From NCBI GenBank assembly GCA_003157015.1, contig PMIJ01000201.1, forward strand, positions 1-48,058: a stretch of DNA of 48,058 bases, written 5' to 3'. Shown here one piece after another: positions 34,188 through 42,950 of this stretch (within the stretch, counting starts at the first letter, position 1; the number at the start of each line of letters is the position of its first letter). The position numbers and the translations under genes were made by a program. The notes under the pieces were generated by a model, which had not been told where the DNA came from, did not search any database, and saw only the letters and a program-made list of their open reading frames with translations. This DNA is from Bacteroidales bacterium (lineage in GTDB: Bacteria; Bacteroidota; Bacteroidia; Bacteroidales; VadinHA17).

Positions 34188-37100
34188 CTACTTTCCTCCG
34201 GGCTGGACCAATTTTATATATCTGTTGTAGTAATTCTCCAGTTTATTGGTTAACTCATCCGCAAATTCGGTTTTTCCGCCAGCCTTGCATGCATCGGCAG
34301 CCTGAGAAGTAAACTGAATTGCAGATTGCACTTCGTAGCCTGCTGAAGCAATGATATCAGGTTTCTGTTTCAGGTAATAATCGAGCTTCTCAAAATAATA
34401 GCTGCTGAGGTTTTTCGTCAGTTCGGTTGCCTTATCTATTGCTCCTGCATTAACATAAGCTTCAATAATATCCGGAACATACATGTCGTAGGAAATTTTT
34501 TCAATCGGGAAAGTTGTCATACAATAATCAAGGACACTTAACGCTTTTTCATTTTTTCCTTCAGAAGAGAGAGCATTTGCAAGTTTTGCATAATTATATC
34601 TTGCCTTAATAACCAGCAGGTTTCTTTTATGATTGTAATCTATATTAACGCCCTTCTCTTTTGCTCCTCCCCATACGAATTTGTTTATCAGGTTATTATA
34701 AAGAATATCGGTATCGATCCGGCCATATTTCAGCCAGCTTTTATTCTCCGACTTTATCGGTACGAGCCTGTACGCCAATCCTTCAAGCTGAAAATACTCT
34801 TCAAGGCCCATGGCATCTTCATGGTACCCGGTGACAAAGTAAATAGGACGTTTCCAGTCATTATGGGCCAGTATATCAAGCACTATCATTGAACTTTTCA
34901 ATATAACACTGCCTTTCAGCTTGATGTCAATGTACGGAACTATCTTATCAGCATCAGATGGTTTTACAGCACCTGAGGCGATCACCTTAGCGGCATCGAC
35001 TGGAATCCTTATTGTCCGGGAAGGAATATTATCAATAGATTCGGTTTCAGAAATCTGCACCTTTGTCGCTTTATTATCGCTTTTTATCCACTCAATCACT
35101 GTTGAAATATCCACGGGGTCCTTGCTTTTTTCAACAATATATACCTGGTTATTCACACCGTCGTAGTATTTTTTCTCCGGAAGAGTTATCGGCAAAGGAT
35201 CAGATTCATGTGATTTATCTTTCATCTCGTCAATATACCAGTCGGTATTTAAAAGCATCAGATTGCAAATCCGCACATCGGTTCTTTTTCCTTCAACTTC
35301 CTGAGCATACCAGAGCGGGAAAGTGTCGTTATCTCCGTTGGTAAAGAGTATTGCATCAGGAGCGCATGAATTAAGGTAGTTAAATGCAACATCCCTTGTG
35401 AGATACCTGCCGGAACGATCGTGATCATCCCAGTTCTGGGAAACCATAATCAGAGGGACAGCTAAGAAACAGATCAATCCTGCTGCGGGGGCTGCGATTT
35501 TTTCTTTTACCAGCCTGGCTAGCTGGTCAAACAGAGAAAGAACACCGATTCCAATCCAGATTGCAAAAAAGTAAAATGACCCGGCATAAGCATAATCGCG
35601 TTCGCGTGGCTGATCGGGATACTGGTTGAGGTACAGAACAATAGCAAGTCCCGTCATGAAAAACAGCAGCAAAACGACCCACCAGTTTTTATTGTCATTC
35701 TTAAAATGATAAAACAAGCCTATTATTCCAAGTAAAAGAGGTAACATGTAATATACATGTCGTGACGGATCCTTTTTCATATCAGGAGGCATGTCTGATG
35801 TTCCTACGCGCGGTTCATCAAGAAACTTAATGCCCGAGATCCAGTTACCGTTTACAGATCCTCCGGTTCCCTGGGTATCATTCTGTCTTCCTGAAAAGTT
35901 CCATAAGAAATACCTTATGTACATATATCCTATCTGGTAATCAAACATGAATCGCAAATTCTCAGCAAATGTCGGTTTACGAATAGTTTTGGTCTTCCCA
36001 GACTCATCAGTGACCTGAACCGGTATTCCTTTCATTTTGGACCACGACTGGTATTCCTGCGGATGATCACCCTCTGCGCTCCACATCCTTGGAAAAAGAG
36101 TAATAAACCGCGGATCATATTCGATCTCGATATCATGACTGGTTACTTCATATTTTCCGTTCACAGCATTATATCTTGGTTTCCCGTCTTTTGATCCAAT
36201 TCTGGGAGCATTAAAAGACTGGCCTTTAAACAATGGCCTGTCTCCGTACTGTTCGCGATTCAGAAAATACAGGAGATTAAAAGGATCACTCGGATTATTT
36301 TCGTTCAGGGGAGGATTTGCAGAAGCCCTTATCACCACAATTGCGTTTGAAGAAAATCCTAACAATATGACCATAACAATGGTGAGAGCCGTATTCAATA
36401 TTACCTTATTCTTCCCTGAAATAAACCATACGGAAACAGCTAACAAAACTATCATAATCAGATTGAATATGACTGATTCGGATAATAACCAGATCCCGCT
36501 CAGGAAAAATGCACCAAATGACAGAACAGCGGTTTTTTTCAGGTTTGAACCATCAATAGTTGATTTTATTGCAAGAATGAAAAATACTATAATAAGAGCC
36601 ATATGACAAAGTAATCCACTTAATATAGGAAGTCCTAAAGTATTAACGAAGAAGAGGTCAAATTTTGAAGCAATTGTTACAACTCCGGGTCTGACACCAT
36701 ACATAAGCAGGGCAAGAATCAGGATAGAGCTCGCAATGGCATAGAAAAAGCCTTTCCACGAAAACTCAAATTTTCTGAAATAATACACGAGACCTATGGC
36801 AGGTATTGTGAGCAGGTTAAGAAGATGAACCTCTATGGCAAGTCCAACCAGGAATGCTATGAGGATAATCCACCTGTCGGCATATTTTTCATCAGCAACG
36901 TTCTCCCATTTGAGAATGGCCCAGAAAACAAGAGCTGTGAAGAACCCTGAAGATGCAAATACTATTGCCTCGACGGCAGAAAACCAGAAGGAATCTGAAA
37001 AGCAATATGCCATTGAGCCTACAATACCGGCTGCCATTACGGCCATAATTCTTCCACTGGTATATTGATTCTCATCTTTTATCATCATTTTTTTTGCAAG

Positions 37101-37406
37101 ATGAGTTATGCTCCAGAAGAGAAAGAGAACCGCAAAAGCGCTTGCAAGTGCCGACATTGAGTTCACCATGGCAGCAACTTTTGAAACATTACCTCCGACG
37201 AACAGGGTAAAAAACCTGGCCATTATCATGAATACGGGGTTTCCGGGGGGATGACCGACTTCAAGCCTGAATGCAGAAGAAATAAACTCGCTGCAGTCCC
37301 AAAGACTTGTTGTAGGTTCAATTGTAGATAAGTAGGTAAAGGCTGCGGCAGCAAAAACAACCCACCCTGTAACATTATTTACCAATCGGTAGTTCTTCTC
37401 TCTCAT
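34188..37406 (-). CDS. DUF2723 membrane protein, glycosyltransferase (GT-C)-like
   Basis: This 1072-residue protein has roughly 12 or more membrane segments over residues 1-650, with a C-terminal soluble part (about 670-1072) rich in helices that looks TPR-like near the end (for example about 920-1060). The start, TYLSTIEPTTSLWDCSEFISSAFRLEVGHPPGNP, is the DUF2723 signature. The acidic WDCSEF and GHPPGNP loop correspond to the first periplasmic loop, where GT-C enzymes carry catalytic acids. The family is distantly related to protein O-mannosyltransferases and is common in Bacteroidetes. It is likely to glycosylate exported proteins or envelope glycans. This role is by family; substrate and linkage are unknown. 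Confidence 0.85.
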   Translation of the reverse strand: MREKNYRLVNNVTGWVVFAAAAFTYLSTIEPTTSLWDCSEFISSAFRLEVGHPPGNPVFMIMARFFTLFVGGNVSKVAAMVNSMSALASAFAVLFLFWSITHLAKKMMIKDENQYTSGRIMAVMAAGIVGSMAYCFSDSFWFSAVEAIVFASSGFFTALVFWAILKWENVADEKYADRWIILIAFLVGLAIEVHLLNLLTIPAIGLVYYFRKFEFSWKGFFYAIASSILILALLMYGVRPGVVTIASKFDLFFVNTLGLPILSGLLCHMALIIVFFILAIKSTIDGSNLKKTAVLSFGAFFLSGIWLLSESVIFNLIMIVLLAVSVWFISGKNKVILNTALTIVMVILLGFSSNAIVVIRASANPPLNENNPSDPFNLLYFLNREQYGDRPLFKGQSFNAPRIGSKDGKPRYNAVNGKYEVTSHDIEIEYDPRFITLFPRMWSAEGDHPQEYQSWSKMKGIPVQVTDESGKTKTIRKPTFAENLRFMFDYQIGYMYIRYFLWNFSGRQNDTQGTGGSVNGNWISGIKFLDEPRVGTSDMPPDMKKDPSRHVYYMLPLLLGIIGLFYHFKNDNKNWWVVLLLFFMTGLAIVLYLNQYPDQPRERDYAYAGSFYFFAIWIGIGVLSLFDQLARLVKEKIAAPAAGLICFLAVPLIMVSQNWDDHDRSGRYLTRDVAFNYLNSCAPDAILFTNGDNDTFPLWYAQEVEGKRTDVRICNLMLLNTDWYIDEMKDKSHESDPLPITLPEKKYYDGVNNQVYIVEKSKDPVDISTVIEWIKSDNKATKVQISETESIDNIPSRTIRIPVDAAKVIASGAVKPSDADKIVPYIDIKLKGSVILKSSMIVLDILAHNDWKRPIYFVTGYHEDAMGLEEYFQLEGLAYRLVPIKSENKSWLKYGRIDTDILYNNLINKFVWGGAKEKGVNIDYNHKRNLLVIKARYNYAKLANALSSEGKNEKALSVLDYCMTTFPIEKISYDMYVPDIIEAYVNAGAIDKATELTKNLSSYYFEKLDYYLKQKPDIIASAGYEVQSAIQFTSQAADACKAGGKTEFADELTNKLENYYNRYIKLVQPGGK

Positions 37407-37453
37407 TTGGATATCTTAGGAATATAGTTAAATCAATTAATGTAATAATGGAA

Positions 37454-37461
37454 CAAAACTA
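37454..37461 (-). promoter_or_regulatory. Candidate -7 box for the DUF2723 gene (TAGTTTTG)
   Basis: This is an exact TAnnTTTG match on the minus strand, 48 bases before the start at 37406. A TTTG on the minus strand at 37487-37490 is 25 bases away, longer than the usual 19-21, so only the -7 element is supported. Confidence 0.35.
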
Positions 37462-37532
37462 ATGATTTTTTCGAACAGAATCAGAGCAAAAAAATATCGG
37501 CGGCAGGTTATTCTGCTTATATATATATTGAA

Positions 37533-37613
37533 TTTCTTCGTTTCCCCTGCCTCCCGGGGAGCGAAGAAAATCAATTGGCACTCCATAGGGATAGGGTAAA
37601 TATATTGATTTTC
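37533..37613. repeat. Two overlapping inverted repeats (mutually exclusive hairpins)
   Basis: Hairpin one pairs TTTCTTCG (37533-37540) with CGAAGAAA (37562-37569), with an inner TCCCC/GGGGA stem (37543-37547 with 37556-37560). Hairpin two pairs GAAAATCAAT (37566-37575) with ATTGATTTTC (37604-37613), both perfect. They share 37566-37569, so both cannot form fully at once. Confidence 0.55.
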
Positions 37614-37808
37614 AAGCGATTTTTGAGATTATACTAATGGTTCCCGGTACTCATATTATATAGTATTGGTGCAAATCAGAGCAGGGTAAAAAGCCTTATA
37701 TTCAGATAAATGTTTTAAGAAATATTTAACTATTTAAATTTTAAATCACGGGACGGGTTATCTATTTTCACCCTGTATATTATAAGAAGTTCATTAAAAT
37801 ATTTTCAT

Positions 37809-38735
37809 ATGGATATTGTTATTGAGAATCTTACAAAAAGATACGGGAGTCAGAAAGCAGTTGACAATATATCGCTTAAAGTCGCTACCGGCGAGATCCT
37901 TGGTTTTCTTGGCCCTAACGGAGCAGGGAAAACTACTACATTGAAAATTATCACAAGTTTTATAGCAGCTGATGAGGGCAAAGTTTATATAGGCGGTAAA
38001 TTGCTTTCCGATAATTATAATGAGCTTAAAAAACACATCGGTTACTTATCCGAAAATAATCCTTTGTACCAGGATATGCCTGTAATCGATTTTTTGAATT
38101 TCTGTGCAAAAATTCAGGGAATTGAAACAAGCAGGATCCACAATCGGGTAAATGAAATGATACGAATAACCGGTCTTAAAAGAGAACAGCATAAAAAAAT
38201 CGGAGAATTGTCAAAAGGTTATCAGCAGCGCGTTGGATTGGCCCAGGCTATAATTCATGATCCGGAAATTTTATTGCTCGATGAGCCTACTTCGGGCCTT
38301 GATCCCAATCAGATTGTGGAAATCAGAAAACTGATCCGTGAACTGGGGAGTGAGAAAACTGTTATTCTCAGCACTCATATTCTTCCTGAAGTTGAGGCCA
38401 CATGTGACAGAATTTTTATTATCAATAAAGGAAAGATTGTTGCTGACGGTACTGCCGAATCGTTGAGAAATCAGTCGCGGAGTTCGGATCTTATTAAAGT
38501 GAAAATAGAGGATGGTGAACCCGATCAGATATATAATTCTATTAAGTCGCTGCCGTCAGTGTCAATTGTTGAACTTGCCGACCGGAAGTTGAACCGATTC
38601 GATATTCACTGCGCCGATAAAAACGTAAAACGTGAAATATTCAGGCTTTGCGTCGAACATAATTGGGTGCTTACGGAAATGATACCATTTGAGACAAAAC
38701 TGGAAGACATCTTCCATGACCTTACAATGAATTAA
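37809..38735 (+). CDS. gldA: GldA-like ABC transporter ATPase
   Basis: This 308-residue ATPase has Walker A GPNGAGKTT near 37-45, signature LSKGYQQRVG, Walker B ILLLDEPTSGLD and switch His in STHILPE. The C-terminal extension (about 215-308) is typical of GldA/NatA-type exporters. With the permease and the GldG-like gene downstream it matches the GldA-GldF-GldG transporter required for gliding in Flavobacterium, but homologous sets are also present in non-gliding Bacteroidetes. Gap to the permease is 12 bases. The symbol is by homology and context; gliding is not implied. Confidence 0.85.
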   Translation: MDIVIENLTKRYGSQKAVDNISLKVATGEILGFLGPNGAGKTTTLKIITSFIAADEGKVYIGGKLLSDNYNELKKHIGYLSENNPLYQDMPVIDFLNFCAKIQGIETSRIHNRVNEMIRITGLKREQHKKIGELSKGYQQRVGLAQAIIHDPEILLLDEPTSGLDPNQIVEIRKLIRELGSEKTVILSTHILPEVEATCDRIFIINKGKIVADGTAESLRNQSRSSDLIKVKIEDGEPDQIYNSIKSLPSVSIVELADRKLNRFDIHCADKNVKREIFRLCVEHNWVLTEMIPFETKLEDIFHDLTMN

Positions 38736-38747
38736 TATTTTATTATT

Positions 38748-39473
38748 ATGAAAACAACATGGATAATTGCAAAACGGGAATTAAGCTCATTTTTTGATTC
38801 GCTGATAGCATTCATTATTATAATACTATTTCTTGGTTTCAGCGGTTTTTTTACCTGGATATCAGGTGCGGACATTTTTATGACAGGGCAGGCAAGCCTT
38901 CAATCGTTTTTCTCAATCGCATACTGGACTTTGTTCTTTTTTATTCCTTCCTTAACAATGCGTTTAATTGCTGAAGAAAAGAAAACCGGCACAATTGAGA
39001 TGCTGCTTACAAAAGCCGTATCAGACAGACAGGTAATTCTTGGTAAATACCTGGCAACACTTATTTTAATAATAATTGCCCTTCTCTTTACCCTGCCATG
39101 GGTAATCACTATTTCGAGACTTGGCAATATCGATACAGGGGGAGTCATTTGCGGTTATCTCGCATTGATTCTTATGAGCGCTGCTTATACAAGCATTGGC
39201 ATGTTTGCAAGCAGCATAACCAGCAACCAGATAGTAGCTTTTCTGTCAGCCTTATTTATTGGATTATTCTTTCATTTTATTTTTGGTGTAATTGCCGGAG
39301 ACATGAAAGGAATTTTAGGACAGTTAATCAACTCACTTAGCGTCAATGTTCATTTTGAAAGCCTCTCACGGGGGGTGGTCGACTCTAAAGACCTGATCTA
39401 TTTCGGATCTATAATATTCCTGGGGTTATTCCTTACCGAGGTTTCGCTTTCAAAACGTAACGCCTTTAAATAA
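38748..39473 (+). CDS. gldF: GldF-like ABC-2 permease
   Basis: This 241-residue inner-membrane protein has six hydrophobic segments in the ABC-2 pattern. It starts with the cytoplasmic KTTWIIAKRELSSFFDS amphipathic lead-in; LRLIAEEKKTGTIEMLLTKAVSD-type text (TMRLIAEEKKTGTIEML) marks the cytoplasmic loop common to the family. It would form the membrane channel for the ATPase encoded 12 bases upstream. The GldG-like gene follows after 23 bases. Confidence 0.87.
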   Translation: MKTTWIIAKRELSSFFDSLIAFIIIILFLGFSGFFTWISGADIFMTGQASLQSFFSIAYWTLFFFIPSLTMRLIAEEKKTGTIEMLLTKAVSDRQVILGKYLATLILIIIALLFTLPWVITISRLGNIDTGGVICGYLALILMSAAYTSIGMFASSITSNQIVAFLSALFIGLFFHFIFGVIAGDMKGILGQLINSLSVNVHFESLSRGVVDSKDLIYFGSIIFLGLFLTEVSLSKRNAFK

Positions 39474-39496
39474 AGACCTGAAAATTTGAAGATAAC

Positions 39497-41011
39497 ATGA
39501 TGAAATCAGCAAAAATATCGACAACAATAATTCTTGTAGTAATTATTATAATCATAGTTAATATTCTCGGTGAAAACTATAAGTTCAGACTTGATCTTAC
39601 CGAAGGTAAAGAATATACCCTGAGTAAAGCAACAAGAGATATCCTGAAAAACCTCGATAAACCTGTTACAATAACGGCTTACTTTTCCAAAAACCTCCCT
39701 GCCAACCTCGGAAACTTAACGGGCGACCTGAGAGACATGCTTATAGAATATGGCGAAAGATCAAAAGGAATGGTAGTGTACAAGTTCGTAAATCCTGGAG
39801 AAAACAGTGATCTGGAAAATGAAGCAGTACAGAATGGCGTCCGGCCCATAATGATCAATGTCAGGGAAAAGGATCAGGTTAAACAGCAGAAAGCATTTAT
39901 GGGAGCAGTTATCACAATGGGAAAGGAGAAAGAAAAAATTCCTTTTCTCCAACCCGGTTCCGGATTGGAGTATGCATTATCGACAGCTATTAAAAAACTT
40001 TCAGTGGCTGATAAACCGTCTATTGCCCTCATTCAGGGTCACGGCGAACCTTACATAAGTGATATCACAAAGGTTTTTACTGAATTAAGCGTTCTTTACA
40101 ACGTACAGACGCTTAAACTAACCGACACCACTGTGATATCCGATAAGTTTAAGACGATCGTGATAATCAGGCCGAAAGATACTATCCCGGCCTCACACCT
40201 GGCCGTTATAGATAAGTACCTTGCAAGAGGAGGAAATCTATTCCTGGCAGTGAACAGGGTGGCAGGAAACTTCACAAATGCTTCCGGGATACAGGTTAGT
40301 GTCGGACTGGAGGAGTGGTTAAGAAGAAAAGGAATTACAATATCCGACAATTTTATTATCGATGCAAGTTGCGGATATGTTACGATCCAGCAACAGCAGG
40401 GAAATTTCACAATGAACAGCCAGATACAGTTTCCATACCTGCCTCTGATACACAAGTTTGCCGATAATCCTATTACCAAAGGCCTGGAATCTGTAAGTTT
40501 ACAATTTGCCAGTCCGATAACATTTTCAGGAGACAGCTCGATAAAATTCACTCCCATAGCTTTTACATCAGAAAAATCAGGAATTTTAAAAGCTCCATTA
40601 TATTTTGACGTTCAGAAAAAATGGCAGGAAAGTGATTTTCAAATGAGTTCGCTGGTGGTAGCCTGTATTGTGGAAGGAAAGTTATCAGGCAATGCTAAGT
40701 CAAGTATTGTTCTTGTTTCAAATGGCGACTTTGCTATTGGAAATCCCCGGGAAGGAAATCAATTGCCTCCGGATAATGTCAGTCTTCTCGTAAACTCCGT
40801 TGACTGGTTATCGGACGATACCGGATTAATCGATCTGAGAACCAAGGGAATTACATCGCGTCCCTTAAAGCATCTTGACGACAGCACGAAAGCGCTATTA
40901 AAATGGTTTAATTTTCTTGCGCCTGTTATTCTGATAATAGTTTACGGATTGATGAGAATGCAAATGAACCACAGAAAACGTATTAACAGAATGGAGGTAA
41001 TCAATGAGTAA
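39497..41011 (+). CDS. gldG: GldG-like ABC transporter auxiliary protein
   Basis: This 504-residue protein has one N-terminal TM helix (about 7-26) and a C-terminal TM helix (about 472-492, FLAPVILIIVYGLMRM), with a large periplasmic domain between them. The opening FRLDLTEGKEYTLSKATRDILKNL is the hallmark of the GldG/ABC-type uncharacterised family. A Gly-rich segment HGEPYISDI and DKYLARGGNLFLAVNRV resemble the GATase-like fold of this group. It overlaps the DUF4340 gene by 8 bases (ATGAGTAA), showing tight coupling. The transported substrate is unknown. Confidence 0.87.
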   Translation: MMKSAKISTTIILVVIIIIIVNILGENYKFRLDLTEGKEYTLSKATRDILKNLDKPVTITAYFSKNLPANLGNLTGDLRDMLIEYGERSKGMVVYKFVNPGENSDLENEAVQNGVRPIMINVREKDQVKQQKAFMGAVITMGKEKEKIPFLQPGSGLEYALSTAIKKLSVADKPSIALIQGHGEPYISDITKVFTELSVLYNVQTLKLTDTTVISDKFKTIVIIRPKDTIPASHLAVIDKYLARGGNLFLAVNRVAGNFTNASGIQVSVGLEEWLRRKGITISDNFIIDASCGYVTIQQQQGNFTMNSQIQFPYLPLIHKFADNPITKGLESVSLQFASPITFSGDSSIKFTPIAFTSEKSGILKAPLYFDVQKKWQESDFQMSSLVVACIVEGKLSGNAKSSIVLVSNGDFAIGNPREGNQLPPDNVSLLVNSVDWLSDDTGLIDLRTKGITSRPLKHLDDSTKALLKWFNFLAPVILIIVYGLMRMQMNHRKRINRMEVINE

Positions 41012-41999
41012 CAGGTTCAACAACAGGCGACTGCTAATCGTACTTTCAGTACTGGCAGCTATATTGATTTTGACGATGGTCTTAAAAATCCCGAAAGAAA
41101 GGGCAACTTTTATAAGCAGGGTTGCTTCTTTCGATACTGCATCCGTTACCAGGATCATATTAAATAACAGGATCAGCAATGGTAATACAGTTGAATTTGA
41201 CAGAACAAATGGCAAATGGACAGTAAAACAAGGCAAAATTGAATCTGCAACACAGGAAGGTGCAGTTGAGAATCTTTTCAGCGAAGTACTTAATATCAAG
41301 CCTCAAAGCCTTGCATCAATTGATAAATCAAGATGGAAAGAATTCGACCTGACAGATAGTCTGGCAACACGTATTAAGTTTTTGAACAGCAGTGGGAAGG
41401 TACTTGCCGATATTATGATTGGAAAGCTCGATCTTAAGCAGTCGGACAAGCCTATTGGAGGATATAGCGGAAACAACGTACAGATTACATCCTATGTCAG
41501 GCCATATAATAGTAATGAAGTCTATGCCGTTGACGGCTTACTTCAGTTTTCATTCAACATAAAGTTTGATGACTGGAGGGATAAGACTTTTATACGAACC
41601 GTGAAAAATGATATAACAGATATCAGGTTCATTTATCCGGCCGACAGTAGTTATACTCTGAGCAGGAAAGATTCAATATGGTATGCCGGCACCGGGAAAG
41701 CTGATTCATCCGGTATTGCAGAATATCTTAACTCGCTTGCTTTGATGAATGGTCAGGAGATTAAAGATGGTTTTAAACCGGCTTCAGCACCGGTTTACCA
41801 GTTGCTTATTGAAGGGAAAAACTCATTAAAATTATCAGTAAATTGTTATACCGGTGAAAATGCAGGTGAATTTGTTCTTAACTCCAGCCTTAATCCGGAT
41901 GTGTACTTTGATAACAAAAAGAACGGTATATTCAACCAGCTGTTTAAGCCGCAAAGCCGTTTTTCAGGCAACAGCAATAAAAAGCAGGTACCCAGGTAA
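41004..41999 (+). CDS. DUF4340 domain protein
   Basis: This 331-residue protein has one N-terminal TM helix (about 9-24) and a beta-rich periplasmic domain. WTVKQGKIESATQEGAVENLFSEV and the strand pattern that follows match DUF4340, which is regularly found directly after GldG-like genes. It probably works with the transporter in the periplasm. The function is not known beyond this association. Its start overlaps the GldG-like stop. Confidence 0.8.
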   Translation: MSNRFNNRRLLIVLSVLAAILILTMVLKIPKERATFISRVASFDTASVTRIILNNRISNGNTVEFDRTNGKWTVKQGKIESATQEGAVENLFSEVLNIKPQSLASIDKSRWKEFDLTDSLATRIKFLNSSGKVLADIMIGKLDLKQSDKPIGGYSGNNVQITSYVRPYNSNEVYAVDGLLQFSFNIKFDDWRDKTFIRTVKNDITDIRFIYPADSSYTLSRKDSIWYAGTGKADSSGIAEYLNSLALMNGQEIKDGFKPASAPVYQLLIEGKNSLKLSVNCYTGENAGEFVLNSSLNPDVYFDNKKNGIFNQLFKPQSRFSGNSNKKQVPR

Positions 42000-42076
42000 G
42001 GTATATGTTGTGTAGAATGTAATAACAAACCGGCATGGAAAGATGCAGGCCCTATGGCATGTCAGAGTAAATTCTG

Positions 42077-42283
42077 TTATTTCTTTTCTGAGGCTTTAGT
42101 CTCAGTGTCTTTTGTCTCCGGTTCCTTTTTTTCAGGTTCGTCATCGAGCTTTGACGCTTTCTTAAATTCTTTCATACCCTGACCTATTCCTTTCATCAGC
42201 TCCGGAATCTTTTTCCCGCCAAACAACAACACTATAATAAGTACTATTAAAATAAGGTGAAATGGGCTACTAAAATCAAGCAT
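42077..42283 (-). CDS. tatA: Sec-independent translocase subunit TatA
   Basis: This 68-residue protein has a short N-terminal TM helix (about 8-22), the hinge [17 protein letters not shown] and an amphipathic helix ending EFKKASK, then a charged Lys/Glu-rich tail. This is the standard TatA/E layout. It would form the pore for folded twin-arginine proteins together with TatC, which is not in the window. A -7 box on the minus strand at 42310-42317 could drive it. Confidence 0.9.
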   Translation of the reverse strand: MLDFSSPFHLILIVLIIVLLFGGKKIPELMKGIGQGMKEFKKASKLDDEPEKKEPETKDTETKASEKK

Positions 42284-42309
42284 CTTTTCTTCTTTTTAAA
42301 TATATTCTC

Positions 42310-42317
42310 CAAAGATA
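42310..42317 (-). promoter_or_regulatory. Candidate -7 box for tatA (TATCTTTG)
   Basis: This is an exact TAnnTTTG match on the minus strand, 27 bases before the tatA start. It lies immediately downstream of the terminator T-run of the preceding gene, leaving no room for an ordinary -33 box outside the terminator stem. Confidence 0.4.
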
Positions 42318-42321
42318 GTAT

Positions 42322-42369
42322 AAAAAAAAAGTCTATCCACACTTTTAATATTTTTTATGGATAGACTTT
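42322..42369 (-). terminator. Rho-independent terminator of the small secreted protein gene
   Basis: TGGATAGACTTT at 42358-42369 pairs with AAAGTCTATCCA at 42328-42339 (12 perfect base pairs, 18-base loop). On the minus strand it is followed by a run of T complementary to 42322-42330. It starts 48 bases after the stop at 42417. Confidence 0.75.
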
Positions 42370-42416
42370 GTAAAGTCAGAAATTATGAGAGTAACCCAAA
42401 ATCTCCGCGATTACTA

Positions 42417-42743
42417 TTACTTTGTGGAGTGATGCTTGGTTGTAGAGTGAGGAAGTTTCTTAATGAACTTGCCGTCTTTATCATACACCAGAGTTTCTGT
42501 TGCAGTGCCCTTAACAACAACTACATTGTAAGTAAGGGTGTTATTTGCAGCAACGCTGGTTGCTCCTTTAATTGTGTAACCTGCATAATCCTTAGCAATA
42601 TTGTCTGTTATTGGTTTTTGCAGATCTGCTACATTGATGGTGGTTTTGACTGGCTTTGTTGTGGTGGCGGAAGTTTTTGTAGCCTGTGCATTGACAACCA
42701 GAACCGACATCATTAATACCATTGCGAATAATACTTTTTTCAT
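42417..42743 (-). CDS. Small secreted PepSY-like protein
   Basis: This 108-residue protein has a signal peptide (about 1-20, MMSVLVVNAQA). A Thr/Lys-rich linker follows (about 21-36). The domain at about 37-98 has a helix (LQKPITDNIAKDYAG) and strands (YTIKGATSV, LTYNVVVV, ETLVYDKDGKFIKK) as in PepSY-like/beta-lactamase-inhibitor-like folds. The tail is His/Ser/Thr/Lys-rich (HSTTKHHSTK) and could bind metal, though this is speculative. It has its own promoter-like region with palindromes upstream and its own terminator, so it is monocistronic. Confidence 0.75.
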   Translation of the reverse strand: MKKVLFAMVLMMSVLVVNAQATKTSATTTKPVKTTINVADLQKPITDNIAKDYAGYTIKGATSVAANNTLTYNVVVVKGTATETLVYDKDGKFIKKLPHSTTKHHSTK

Positions 42744-42772
42744 AATACCTTAGTTTAATTAATTTATAATAT

Positions 42773-42780
42773 CAAAGGTA
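42773..42780 (-). promoter_or_regulatory. Candidate -7 box for the small secreted gene (TACCTTTG)
   Basis: This is an exact TAnnTTTG match on the minus strand, 30 bases before the start at 42743. The -33 position holds palindromes (42784-42813) rather than TTTG, suggesting regulated transcription. Confidence 0.45.
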
Positions 42781-42783
42781 TTA

Positions 42784-42813
42784 TCAGATTCTGAGTATGG
42801 TCTGAAGTTCAGA
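42784..42813. promoter_or_regulatory. Two palindromes sharing TCAGA/TCTGA half-sites, candidate operator
   Basis: TCAGA-T-TCTGA at 42784-42794 and TCTGAA-G-TTCAGA at 42801-42813 (13-base perfect palindrome around G) lie just upstream of the -7 box at 42773. Centre-to-centre spacing is 18 bases. The four related half-sites and their position suggest a binding site for a dimeric regulator. Confidence 0.5.
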
Positions 42814-42838
42814 ATATTTAACAAATATTTAAGATATT

Positions 42839-42950
42839 GCACAAGATAAAAAATAAAAGTCACAAGACAAAAGGCTTTTTCTACTTGAATTAATTACACT
42901 TTTATCTTTTTACTTTTACCATTTGCCTTCTGCCTTTTGCCTTCCGCCTT
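42839..42950. repeat. Degenerate inverted CAAGACAAAAGGC / GCCTTTTG repeat at gene 3' end
   Basis: The left part has CAAGATAAAAAATAAAAGTCACAAGACAAAAGGC-like purine-rich text, about 42841-42874. The right part (42921-42950) has tandem TTGCCTTC, TGCCTTT, TGCCTTC and CGCCTT units. The two arms are partly complementary. The right arm runs into the stop codon of the ABC permease gene (42949-42951). Confidence 0.55.

Larger units (their letters stand above)
37407..37808. other. Divergent intergenic region with overlapping hairpins
   Basis: This 402-base gap separates the DUF2723 gene from the GldA-like gene. It contains a candidate -7 box at 37454-37461 (minus strand) and two overlapping inverted repeats between 37533 and 37613. 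I see no ORF or RNA gene family. The remaining 37614-37808 is AT-rich and shows nothing specific. Confidence 0.55.

Noticed and set aside
40096..40557. Open frame of 153 codons antisense to the GldG-like gene
   Set aside because: No domain pattern; it lies wholly within a well-supported gene of an operon.
42357..42716. Open frame of 119 codons on the plus strand opposite the small secreted protein gene
   Set aside because: It begins inside the terminator stem, is antisense to a gene with a good signal peptide, and its Cys-rich composition reflects the opposite strand's codons.
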